NCBI GenBank assembly: GCA_009739215.1
Contig: VSJF01000012.1
Span: 310,001-374,000, forward strand
Direction of reading: 5' to 3'
Origin: Floccularia luteovirens
Lineage: Eukaryota > Basidiomycota > Agaricomycetes > Agaricales > Squamanitaceae
Length of the DNA: 64,000 nucleotides
This document shows positions 47,727 through 59,940 of this stretch, piece after piece. The translations under genes were made by a program, and so were the position numbers. Each line of letters begins with the position of its first letter. Position 1 is the first letter of the stretch. The notes under the pieces are model-generated. The model did no database searches. It worked only from the letters and a program-made list of their open reading frames with translations, and was not told the DNA's origin.

Positions 47727-50438
47727 TCAGTGTGTGATCGTACGATTCTTTTTAGATGCGGCGTTGTCGCCGTTCTGCTCCCTGAGCAGGAGTACACAGC
47801 ACCCAGCGATAGCAAAAATAACGACGCTGGTGTAGACCGGGAATGACCTATCCATCATGAGAAGTATACCTCCCAGGATAGGCGCGATCATTCCCCCACT
47901 GTTGTGACATACAAAGTCAGAAGAGTTGATATGTATGATGAGGTATAGATGCCTACATTCGTGAGAGCGCGGAGGCAATACCACATGCCGTGCCTCTTAC
48001 TTTGGTGAGGCGTTAGAACAGCTAATTTGACAGAAAAGAAGGTGCTGACCTTTAGTTCCAAATATCTCGGGTGTCCACCCATATAGTACAGCCCACATAG
48101 TCTAAGACTTTATCAGCAAACAATACAAATATAGTTTTGCTACTTACAGTTGCACTGAGGCTGACTCCTACAGTACTTGCGCGCACAGCCCAGATAGAAT
48201 CTACCATTACAAACACCATACAAAAGAAGGCTGTGATAAACGCGCTGCCAGCCAAAGACCATCTCCTTCCCAGGCGTGATTCAATCAAGTAAGCGCCGAG
48301 CTGTAACAAGTTTCGGTTTCAGATGGACATAGAAATGAGGGAATTCATACTAGAGCGCCAGGGCAACCTCCAATTGTAAAGATAACCACATCCCACAAGC
48401 TTTGCTCCAACGTTTTCGGGGCTGCAGTATCTGAACCCTTCTCTAACAATTTGGGCAAAAACACATTGAACATTGTATACGCTAAATAGGTAAAAGGGTT
48501 GGTAAATAGAGTGGAAATAACGCGCAGAAAGTCTTACCCAGTGACATCGAAGCCCATGTTGCCCACATCAGGATCGTAATTCTCAGCCATTCCGGCGATA
48601 ACACCATCCTAACACGGTCCCACCATGCCCAAAGTGGTTTCCTCAACCAGCGTGGCAGTATTCTATATGCTTTCTTTTCGTAAATGGACCTGCGAGATGC
48701 ACTTGACAATCGGCGACTCAGCCTAGAGCTGCCTGACCCACGGCCGGTGGGGTTTCGAGAATCGATGAAAGAAGAGTGTTCAATATCGGCCTGCGATATC
48801 TCTTTTAGATCTGGATTGTCTTCATCGAGATTTAAGCCTGTTGGGCTGCCAAGTCCAGATGCGTTATTGTCATGCACGGGAGGAGATGTCCCAGTAGCAG
48901 AATATTGTGTGATTAGTTTGTTCCGCGCAGAACGTTGAGATTCTGTGCTTGAATTCCTGGTTTGAGGAATATGAGGAGCATCTTCAATGATACTTGCATC
49001 GAAAGTTGTGGTAGAGCTCGCTCGAAGGCGAACTTCGTCAACCCGTTGAGCTTCTGCGGGTTGAATTATAGTATCTGGATGGCGATCATCCACATCCTCG
49101 AGTTCTATAGAGAGATCGGATCCATTAAACCTGGATATCATTTGTAATGATTTAATAGCATCTTCTGGACGCCCTGCGTGCACAAGATAGCGGGGTGACT
49201 CGTGGAGCCGGAAAAATACCATCCGTGCCAGGAACATTGAGAGTGTCTGTAGAAACAGTATGAGAGGATGTCACATGATGAATACACGAGCGTCCATAGT
49301 GTTGGGAGGGGGGCACGTTAAGGCACTCATGATATAATCTGTACGTACAACTATCCCTAGAGTAGCAAGCAAATATTTCCAACCCTGATTTTGACTTTCG
49401 ACGTCACAAGGAAGCAAAGATATTGGACACGAATTTTGTGGTACGACCATTAGGGCCACAACAGCAGATAGCACTGCGCCAAAAGAGAAGAACACGGAGA
49501 GGGCAGTGACTAGATATTGCTTTCCTTTGGGCATGTGCTCCAATAGGAGAGTGCCATCAGTTGGCATTGAACCCTAGGAATAAATGTATAGGAAAGTTTT
49601 TGTTGATCAAGGAAAGCAACCCACCCCAACAGCACTGCCAAGGAAAAAAAGGGCGATGCATAGTGTAGAAAAGGAATTTGCAAATGATGCAAGGAGTCCA
49701 AACAGGGATGTAAAAAATAGAGTAGCGTTGAAAGCGGCACTGCGTCCTAAGAGATCCGAGCCTGAAGAGAAGAATATTAGTAAGAAATAGAAATTTAGTT
49801 CGTAATAATACTGACATGTTCCCCACCCCACTGCCCCAACCATCATCCCAGCAAACATGGAGGAAGATACACCTCCAATATATTTGTCAGGCACTATTAC
49901 ATGTAAAAAAAGATCAGGTTTAAGCTTTCCCATATCTAGACATCATAGAACAATAGAAGATTGAAGTTGAGCTCACCAGAGTAATGCTGCTGCACTCGAG
50001 GTAATATGATCGCTACCGCCTGTATCCACATCTGTAGCGATAAGCGAAATGAGTTAACTGGCGAAGAATGTTAGGAGAAGCTGAAGGCTTCGTACATTAT
50101 CTGCCATCCAACCTAGGAGTTAATAGGTTAGTTGGTATTGGAGTGATTGAGCACATGAAAAGAAACAACGAACCAAACCCACAAAGCGACAGCAAAGTCC
50201 ACTGATAGCTCCCCATTCCAATGCGGTCTATAGTTTTATCGAGCTATCACGATACGAGTGAGGGTCAAACACCGAATCCCTCGAATGTACATACTGGTGT
50301 TCGGCCATCGTTTATGTCTTCGCCAGCAACGAGACGCTGCTGTTGCTCAAGGTCTTCGTCATCATCAGGAAAGTAGTTTGTTGCAGTCATAGTGGAGTCT
50401 TGCCAAAAACCGGAAGCACGAGGTGTGAGAGATGCCAT
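47727..50438 (-). CDS. MFS transporter, SV2/NaiP-like
   Basis: Twelve-helix major facilitator like SV2/SVOP and fungal PB1E7.08c-type carriers; substrate unknown. ATG 50438 gives MASLTPRASGFWQDSTMTAT and an acidic head. Then YQWTLLSLCGFGWMADNMWI, SSMFAGMMVGAVGWGTCSDL, LLGRSAAFNATLFF, GSMPTDGTLLLEHMPKGKQY, HESPRYLVHAGRPEDAIKSL, and after a cytosolic loop of about 190 residues rich in Ser and Asp, WLRITILMWATWASMSLAYT, GGCPGALLGAYLIESRLGRR and RMSGMIAPILGGILLMMD. The end is LREQNGDNAASKKNRTITH, stop 47727. GGSxP-type, ESPRYL and R-x-G-RR motifs of the sugar-porter/SV2 branch are present. About eleven introns, about 690 residues. Confidence 0.87.
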
Positions 50439-50834
50439 TGCATGTATATAGAGTTGGCCTTTATAAGCGGAATGGGTTGTTTTGAAATCTAGATTGCGCA
50501 ATCAAAGAAAATAATGACTAGTCAGCGCCAGTCCTGTTCGTTTTCAATAGGAGGAGGCCGCTAAGCCAAGGGTGTTGCCATCTACTTTGTCAAACACGTG
50601 CCTCTTAGATATTTTATTAATTTCAATGCTGTACCACAGCATAAAGGTGCACTGCGATCCTATTATCTATCCTGCATTACTTATCAACAATTTCAATCAC
50701 TTTATTATCCACCATGACTGAGATATGTCTGTTCTCCCGGATCTAGTACATAATAATTACATAATAATCACATTGTTAGCTAAATAAACTATATGGGAGC
50801 ACTTCTGTCCGAATGCTTTGCTTTGGCTGGAGCA
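50439..50834. promoter_or_regulatory. Divergent promoter, MFS / NOP12
   Basis: About 400 bases between opposite starts. On the minus strand CTTATAAA lies at 50460-50467, close to the MFS ATG and possibly too near to act as its TATA box. No other element was recognised. Confidence 0.4.
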
Positions 50835-52759
50835 ATGAGTCTGTCTTCGCTTCTTGTGGGTTCAGCAAAGGTGGATAAAGAACTTGACTCTTTATTCAAA
50901 TCCCACGTTCGTCTTTATTCCATTGCTTGAAATCCGGCATGTAATATACATTCCCACAGGTCCCGATCCACCAGACAATTCCAACAGATGTCACTTTGGC
51001 AAAACGGAAGAGGACGACAACACGAGATTATGACTCTATATCACCCAAGCGTCTAAAATCTGTACCAAAAACTGAAGTAGAGCGCTCAGATGAAAAGAAG
51101 GTTTCTACGTCTCTAAAGCCGTTCAAAACCAAATCACAGAGGTCCAAAAAAGCCCCGAGCCCACAGTCAGATGAAGATGATACCGAAAAGGCGTCTCTTC
51201 AAGGGAAAGATGAAGCAATGAATGGAAAAGAGAGTGATGAAGGTGATGAGAGCACGAATGACCAGCCCCTTATCCACGAAACGCTCCAACGAAAAACGAA
51301 AAAGTCCCATCCAGGTCCAAAGCAGAAATACACTCCACCTGAGGAAACTCCAGAGCTTCGAGACCAACGAACGGTGTTCATTGGAAATTTACCCCTCCAA
51401 GTTGCCCAGAAAAAGGTATTTATTGTACTCTCACCAAATTACCACCTCTTATTTTATATTTTCTAGTCAGCACAAAAGCAGTTGAATAGACATGTTCTGT
51501 CATTCATTCCCGATGCCAAAATTGAGGCGACACGCTTCCGATCCATACCTTTCCAAGCTCCAACTTCTAAACTACCTACTGCTGATGATGAAAATCAAAC
51601 GAGCAAAACTACAACATCAAAACAAGTTAGAGCTCATGATCGTGAACGCATATCCACATGGAAGTCACGAGCAGAGGCTGCCAACCCAGAAGAAGAAGAG
51701 CTGAAAAACGATGAAAAGAAGTATCTCAAATCTAATGAGAAGAAGAGGATCGCGTTCATAAACCAAGAATTCCATTCTACTGCCGACACAATTAACGCAT
51801 ACATGGTGTTTGCTCATCCAACGCCTGTTGAAGATAGGCCCTCCAACCTTCCACCACTAAAACCTACTATGGATCCTTACAAAGCAGCCTTGGCAGCAGC
51901 AGAAAAATGTGATGGAACTTTATTCATGGAACGCATGATCCGTGTTGACATTGCTGGGAAGAACGCCCCCATCAGTGCAAAACCCACAGGGACGGCAGAC
52001 ACCGACCCTAAACTATCAATCTTTGTCGGCAATTTAGACTTTGCGACCAAGGAAGAAGACTTGAGGGTATTCTTTGAAGGTGTAGTCCATGCAGAACGTG
52101 GGCTTCGCTCGGATCATGAAACAGCTCAGGACGATAATAGTCACGCACAAGATTCTGAATCACAAGCCAAAAAATTGAATACTTGGGTGACACGAGTGCG
52201 GATTGTCAGAGATAAGGAAACTCAGTTAGGAAAAGGGTTCGCATATGTACAATTTGCAGTAAGTATTTTTTTTTGATAACACCATTCCGAATTCTGACAA
52301 TGCGCCTAGGACCGCGAATGTGTAGATGAAATACTTGCACTGGAGCAGGATAAATTGAAATTTGCTAAACGTAAGCTACGGGTTCAGAGATGCAAAGGAG
52401 GCGTCGCGTCTGTAATGAAACGTCCCGCGAAAGACCAGAAAACTGTACAGAAACGAACGAGTGGCCCCTCCGAAACCATCGTTATTCCAAAAGGCGACCC
52501 GCATCTGGGAGAACGCCTTGCACACTTGTCAAAAGATGCGCGGAAGCAAATTAAATCTAATGATGAAGATCGATTAGCCAGGAGGCTAGCAAAGAAGAAA
52601 GCAAGGATGGCCATGGGTAACAAAGCAGACATAAAAAGTAAAGATAGGGAAAGAGTTAGGAAGAATTTTGTCGCCGGGAAACCCAAGGCAGGCATAAAGG
52701 AGAAGAAAGGAAGAGTCAGGAGTGATAAAGCTATCTCGAAGAGGAATACAAAAAAATAG
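50835..52759 (+). CDS. NOP12: Nucleolar RRM protein NOP12 (RBM34 family)
   Basis: RNA-binding factor for 5.8S/25S rRNA maturation in the nucleolus. Preferred ATG 50835 gives MSLSSLLVGSAKVDKELDSL, as in fungal Nop12; an in-frame ATG at 50793 would add 14 residues. Exon 1 ends with FKSH and is spliced to VPIHQTIPTDVTLAKRKRTT. A Lys/Ser/Glu-rich linker precedes RRM1 (RTVFIGNLPL, split by an intron at about 51415), then FIPDAKIEATRFRSIPF. RRM2 has LSIFVGNLDFATKEEDLRVF and GKGFAYVQF (RNP2 and RNP1). The tail is very basic (RLARRLAKKKARMAMGNKAD; KGRVRSDKAISKRNTKK), stop 52757-52759. Four exons, close to 560 residues, near family length. Confidence 0.9.
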
Positions 52760-54161
52760 TTTCAGGATATAACGGATTAACCTAGCGAGTAACGATTTAT
52801 ACTAAAAGTATTAGCATATTCCTTGATTAATCAAAATCGATCTTCGCTAGCTATAGAGAGAGGTAAAAGACTGGTATGCGAGATGAAAGACTGGAGTTTA
52901 ATGAAACAAATTTCCGAACTATAGTGGAATTTTACGCGTTCTGCAAGCTTTGTTGCATTCACCGATGTTAACGTACAGACATGATTTGATGCTGAAGCGC
53001 TGACCATCCACTTTCAAGTTGACCACATGACATTTCGCCTCTCATCTCCCTTGATTAGCAGGAAATGTTCAAATTTAAACCTACCACTGCATAAACGCCA
53101 GGACACAGTCACAGTTATGGGGTCTTAGACGGCATCTTGCAAAAACAACCAAACTTCAAGCTGCATATGTAGTTCATTCCTGCTCTACTCACATTCGCGA
53201 TGCCGTCTCTCCCAATCGGTGGGACGCCACGTCACAGATCATTAGACTGTTGCGGCGGCATCTCCATCCTGACACAATCATGAGCTCTGGCATCAGCGTC
53301 AAAAAGTGAGTGAATGATTCTATCAAGCTGATACCAAGATAGTCTTGGTCTAACTGCCATATCAGTGCCGACGGTCTCAAGTACTTTATTCTTAAACTTG
53401 TGGGAAGCCTGTTTGCTTGGAAGTTTCTCATAATAAACTAGGTGAACTATCACTACTTGAAGTCAATCATGAATTTTTTAGTTTCTGGCCCACATATAGG
53501 AAAGTTCCGCCTACTTTTGATTGTGTTTCAGTGGTAAACTAACCCTGTTTATAAAACCTAAGCAACTGGTGTCGATCAATTGTGATATCAACTGGAACAA
53601 AAGCTGTAGACTTTTAGGCTAAGCTAGGAGATGCACGACGCACGACATCAAAGGAACAAAGAACTTGTTTCGAAGATGTGCCAAAATAGTTGACAAGAGG
53701 AAGGGTTTCAACCACCTTGAGATGGTCTTTTTGTTGGTATATTGTCACATATTTCCTGTGGTGCTCATAATAACTCAGAAGGCTATGTATCCCATCACAC
53801 AGTATATCAGGACTAACTGACTGACCATAACATGAAGAGTTCGCCTGGCTCCACCGAGCACGGATTCCCGGCCCGAGACTGAAAGGTTTTTCATAATTCT
53901 GAAGCCTCCCTAATTTTAGTGTGGTGCGCATTTTCTTCATTGATCTTCGTCTATTACAGTACTTGATGTTAACACAATTATACAATCAGATATGATCCCA
54001 ACGCCGTGTGTACCTGTCATCAGCCGTGTGATACGGTTACCTCTAATGCACTAGCGCTCGGGGTTGTTTTACAAGCCGGCGAGATGAGGCTCATGATTTC
54101 TGGAGAATGGGTTTAAAGTATAACAATCAGCATTGACCGCTTCGAGCCCCTTGGCAGTTCG

Positions 54162-54191
54162 CCGGCATCTTACGTTAACCCTAGATGCCGG
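54162..54191. repeat. Nine-base inverted repeat
   Basis: CCGGCATCT and AGATGCCGG separated by 12 bases. Could form a hairpin or be a dyad binding site. Noncoding context. Confidence 0.6.
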
Positions 54192-54958
54192 AAGGTATAA
54201 AAGTAGAACAAATCAATTGAGACTTGGAGTTCCGGAACTGGGCCCCCCTACGAATGCGGGAGTAGAAGGACTTTTCTATACTCCGCGAATTCTCTATCTT
54301 TACGGTAACAGTCCCATTCAGTTATCGATTCCGCCGACGGAATGTGTGCTGTGGTTTTTCTTCTCTGCAATCTCTACATCAGTGATCATTCCGCGCGGTG
54401 CGATGCTCCATACATACATCATGATCTGTCCTATTCTTTGGCTGGAGTTTTTATGGAAAGAGATTTGGGGTATTAGTTATGTTTGAGGTTCTAAAGGGTT
54501 TGATGGATGTTCCGAATGATTGAAGGTTTTGGGTTTAAGTTGGAAAGCACTTGTGGGATAATACCACCTGTTGTAGAATGGATTTTTTCCCCCCGAAGAC
54601 ATGTTTGTTTCTTTAGCTAATTGCTTGTGTTGGGACATAGATCTGTGATATCTTGAATAAGCATAAGTTACCACTGATTTCCATTCCATCAATCTCGGAA
54701 GTAAATACATCCAGACCAGATTGATATTTTCCCAACTAGGTTTCTAGAGTTAGATTCATGTAAATACATAAGTATGTGTGTTTATCTACTTATCTACAAG
54801 AGGCCACTGAGACTTAACCCGAAACTTTGGACATAACAATCAAATTTGAAGGTGGTTCCGACAAACAGCACAAACAATTCCCTTCAACCTCTCTGAGAAC
54901 AACACGACTTATGTAGTAACACTCCATAAGTTACAATCACTTTTATAATGTAAGTGTC

Positions 54959-54992
54959 CGAACATGACCGAGGTCACGCTCGGTCATGTTCG
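54959..54992. repeat. Perfect 14-base inverted repeat (hairpin)
   Basis: Arms CGAACATGACCGAG at 54959-54972 and CTCGGTCATGTTCG at 54979-54992 are exact complements around the six-base loop GTCACG. No T run follows, so it is not a typical terminator. Confidence 0.85.
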
Positions 54993-55011
54993 AACATATC
55001 TGAGATATGTT
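54993..55011. repeat. Second, adjacent perfect inverted repeat
   Basis: AACATATC and GATATGTT flank a three-base loop TGA, starting on the base after the larger hairpin ends. Confidence 0.75.
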
Positions 55012-55808
55012 TTCTTGACTCAGGGTAGGGAAGCACCATCTGATCGGAAACTGTTTACCTTTAGTCACTTGTAGATCTACTTACAGCTATAGCGCCTCCA
55101 CCGGTGGGATATGTACAGCTGAAAAAGGAGCACAATTAATATGTAAGTGTGAATAACAATTGCCGATAATGGACTGATCAGAATCAGAATCAGAAAAGCA
55201 ATGATTCGAGTCGCGTACGTAATAAAAAAAGTGTGCGTCATTGCAAGTTGCTTCTTCAACTTCCCCCTTGCAAAATTTTTTAAAATTCTGACCGCGTCCT
55301 CCGCGGGTAGATTAATTGGTTGCACCTAGTATCTGTAGTGAGTGAGTCTAGGCCGTGCTCTTTTATTATCGAGGAAGGTTTGCTTTATTTCTACTTTGAT
55401 CATTCCATCTTTGCATCTCTGGTTGGGGAAGGTACAGTCTCCAAGTGTGCCTCGACCTCCACACGCATACACCAAGTTCAATGATTGCAGATCCGGCATC
55501 TCACAAAGGTAGGTTTCAAAGTGATTGTTGCCATCACCTTGACCACCAGAAGAGAAAGATGGAAAAACCCTCTCCGTAGAACCGAGGTGCAGTTGATGTC
55601 AAAAACCTGTCAGTCGTGTCGGTGAGTCAATGTTGTAGTCCTCAAAATATAACAATAAAATTTATGATGCTTGATTGGCGTTTCTTCGATTTGGCCTGAT
55701 GTTAAGTACTTTGAACTTGGGAATATTTTCAATGCCGCGGAGTATTAAAAAAACAACACCTATATTCACAGCGAGACCAAATTTCAAAAAAACATACTTT
55801 TAAGTACC

Positions 55809-57693
<1,885 letters not shown>

Positions 57694-57912
57694 ATGATAT
57701 GTATCGGAGAAACAGAAGAGAAAATTGACAAATTGATCAGTCAGGACAATCTAGATTAGATCGGGGATGTGGGTGGCTGTGCTGAGTGAAAAGGGCTAGT
57801 GAATAGACAAGTTGAGAAAATAAAATAATAATATTGGGTATATAACGTATTTGGTACACAATAGTTTACATCTCTTCTCTCTTCCTCTCTTCCCTCCTCT
57901 TCCTCTCTTTCC
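57694..57912. promoter_or_regulatory. Divergent promoter with pyrimidine tract, TRM61 / PAS gene
   Basis: Only 219 bases lie between the two starts. The plus-strand end (57871-57912) is an unbroken 42-base run of C and T directly before the PAS-gene ATG. Such tracts are common just upstream of start sites in fungi. Confidence 0.6.
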
Positions 57913-59601
57913 ATGGATCCATCCCCTCCAAATCTCTCCTTCAGTATGTCCTTCCCTCTCCTCCGACTTTTCCCCGCTCATCCCTTTCCCCAACAGTCGG
58001 CATCGTCGACTTCTCCCAGGAAGTACGTCATTCTCTCCTCTTCCTTTTCATTGTTATCAATTGTCGTTCCACCCAGGCACGATGGATTTATATGACAGAA
58101 TCAGTCACTGATCTCCTCGGTTCGTTTACCCCACTTCAGCCCTTTCCCCGCTAATTAATCCACAGGTTTTGAACCCAAGGAACTCATTGGTCGACCATCA
58201 TTGGAGCTCGTTCACCCTGATGAGTTTCCTCGCGTAAAACAGCTCCACCAGTACACGTCCTTCTTTTCTATTCTATTTTTTCTAATATATTATGTATCAG
58301 CGATACAATTCAACAAGACAAGGCAGCAGTCCTTGTGTATCTCCGTATGCGTCACAAAGACCCATACAAAGGCTTTATTCTTTGCGGAATTGTGTGTGCA
58401 ACCGCTTTTTCAGATTGACCTTTTTATTAATCACTCATTTTTTCGTAGTCTCGGTGGGAATTGGTTACCCCATCACAGTATTATTATAAGTCTGATCGCC
58501 GGTTTACAGCACGGTGGTGCATAATGTTTTGGTTGGGAGTGTCTCCTTCGCAAGCCCTGCAAAGGCTTTGCACAATGCATCAACTGCTCAAGAGATTACA
58601 GTTATCTCGCCTAGTGCGATGAATTTTGAGTTCAGGGTCAGTTTTACACTATACCATTTCTACTTCGCTTATAAACGCATATACCTCTATCTTTAACAGC
58701 GATGGAACGACCCTTCACCAATGCCTCCAAGTCCAGGCTCACGTACTGTAGCTCTTCCAGGTTTACCATCGTCCCCAGCCTCGTCATCTGACTCAGCAGA
58801 TTCCGCTCTTGCTACACGCTGTTCATGGACGAACAACACCCCAAGTCCACTGTCTTCCCCTCACAACTCTCCTTTATCTTCGCCAACCCCTCCATCTCAC
58901 CATTATCGTTCACGCTCTCCACCGCGCCCCGAAAGCCCGCCCACCTTTGACCCCCTCCCATCGCAATCCTTTCGCACTGCTCTTATCCTCGATCGATTCT
59001 CAATAGCAAATACAATTCTATATTGTTCGAATGATCTTTTAATCGGCACAACCGCTTGTATCGGCCGTCCCTTTGCAGACTTTGTTGCGCCTAAGGACGA
59101 AAACATTGTGCGTTCGTGGATCGAGTGTGTTAAAGGCTGGGGTGTGAATGAACGCGGTCAGCCAAGTGATGGTGGATTCGGTTTTGGGCGCTTCACACTC
59201 CTTGTTGAAGGGAGGGATAGTATGTGAGTATCTCGATTATTTGTTACTTCTGTATCCTCTGTGTGGATTTTTCTGTTTTAAGGAGTTTATACGCATATAT
59301 CTGACTTCTCGACGAAAATAGCAAACGAGCTCCTGATCCGCCTACACCTTCTCGCCATAAGCACGGGTCTGGCACGAAACGCAGAGGAGCAGGACGCGCA
59401 GGAAACGGTCACTCGTCTGGTTATAATCATAATTATTCCAACGGGAACGGTTCCCAGTCAAACTATAGACGGGGATTATATCCCCTTCTAAATGGAACTA
59501 GTCACAGTAACGGAATTGGGTCTGAGGAGGTGATAATAGTCGACGCAATATTTTCAGCTCATTCAGATGGGCTCATGGTAATATTGCGACGAGCATCGTG
59601 A
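57913..59601 (+). CDS. PAS-domain protein
   Basis: Sensor or regulatory protein with an N-terminal PAS fold; ligand and output unknown. ATG 57913 is spliced early: MDPSPPNLSF joins to IGIVDFSQEARWIYMTESVT and DLLGFEPKELIGRPSLELVH, PDEFPRVKQLHH, then DTIQQDKAAVLVYLRMRHKD and PYKGFILCG. A 15-base exon (58449-58463) precedes TVVHNVLVGSVSFASPAKAL. The middle is Ser/Pro-rich and disordered. A second conserved part follows, RTALILDRFSIANTILYCSN, CIGRPFADFVAPKDENIVRS and FGFGRFTLLVEGRDS, which may be a second PAS-like fold. The C-terminus is Gly/Asn/Ser-rich and ends FSAHSDGLMVILRRAS at 59599-59601. No LOV-type NCRFLQ cysteine motif or GATA finger is present, so it is not a white-collar photoreceptor. 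A further exon at about 59867-59965 is possible. Confidence 0.75.
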
Positions 59602-59940
59602 CTTGTTTACTCTATATTTTTCCATCTATTACTCATGAAAGGTTGTGCTGATATTCAGAGGCCGGTGTAGGTACGTTCTCTGGGCTAGTTTTGTATAATA
59701 CCGTTTACTTATCCACGTCAGTGTTGTATTGTGATTTTCATTGAATATATAAAATTCCGTACTTTCTGGACTAACCCTTAGCAGGTAGTTTCATCATTTA
59801 TATGTTTTGATACATATTTATTTTCTTCTCCGATTCTATAAATGCTTTTCCATTCTTCCATTGCAGACGACCATCACTCAAAACATTGTCAAAGCTGATC
59901 CCATCCATAATCTGTACCATCCGCCTCAAAACTTATCCGC
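59602..59940. other. Convergent gap, PAS gene to GH27
   Basis: 339 bases between stop codons. It contains an open plus-strand stretch after an acceptor near 59866 that could be an alternative last exon of the PAS gene (see findings). Confidence 0.35.

Larger units (their letters stand above)
52760..55808. other. Three-kilobase gap without a recognised gene
   Basis: Between NOP12 and TRM61. Open frames at 53614-53985 (minus, 123 codons), 54133-54486 (plus, 117 codons) and 55077-55325 (minus, hydrophobic, 82 codons) carry no domain, and splice continuations are not convincing. Inverted repeats at 54162-54191 and 54959-55011 are annotated separately. It may be a graveyard of mobile DNA, but no terminal repeats or transposase were seen. 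Confidence 0.4.

Noticed and set aside
53614..53985. 123-codon minus-strand frame
   Set aside because: No domain, no splice partner and no recognised family.
55326..55600. Open minus-strand stretch with Cys residues (FETYLCEMPDLQSLNLVYAC) in the gap before TRM61
   Set aside because: No start, a stop just upstream and no clear acceptor; not enough to call a gene.
58200..59230. White-collar type LOV photoreceptor
   Set aside because: PAS fold is present but the flavin-binding NCRFLQ cysteine motif and a GATA zinc finger are not.
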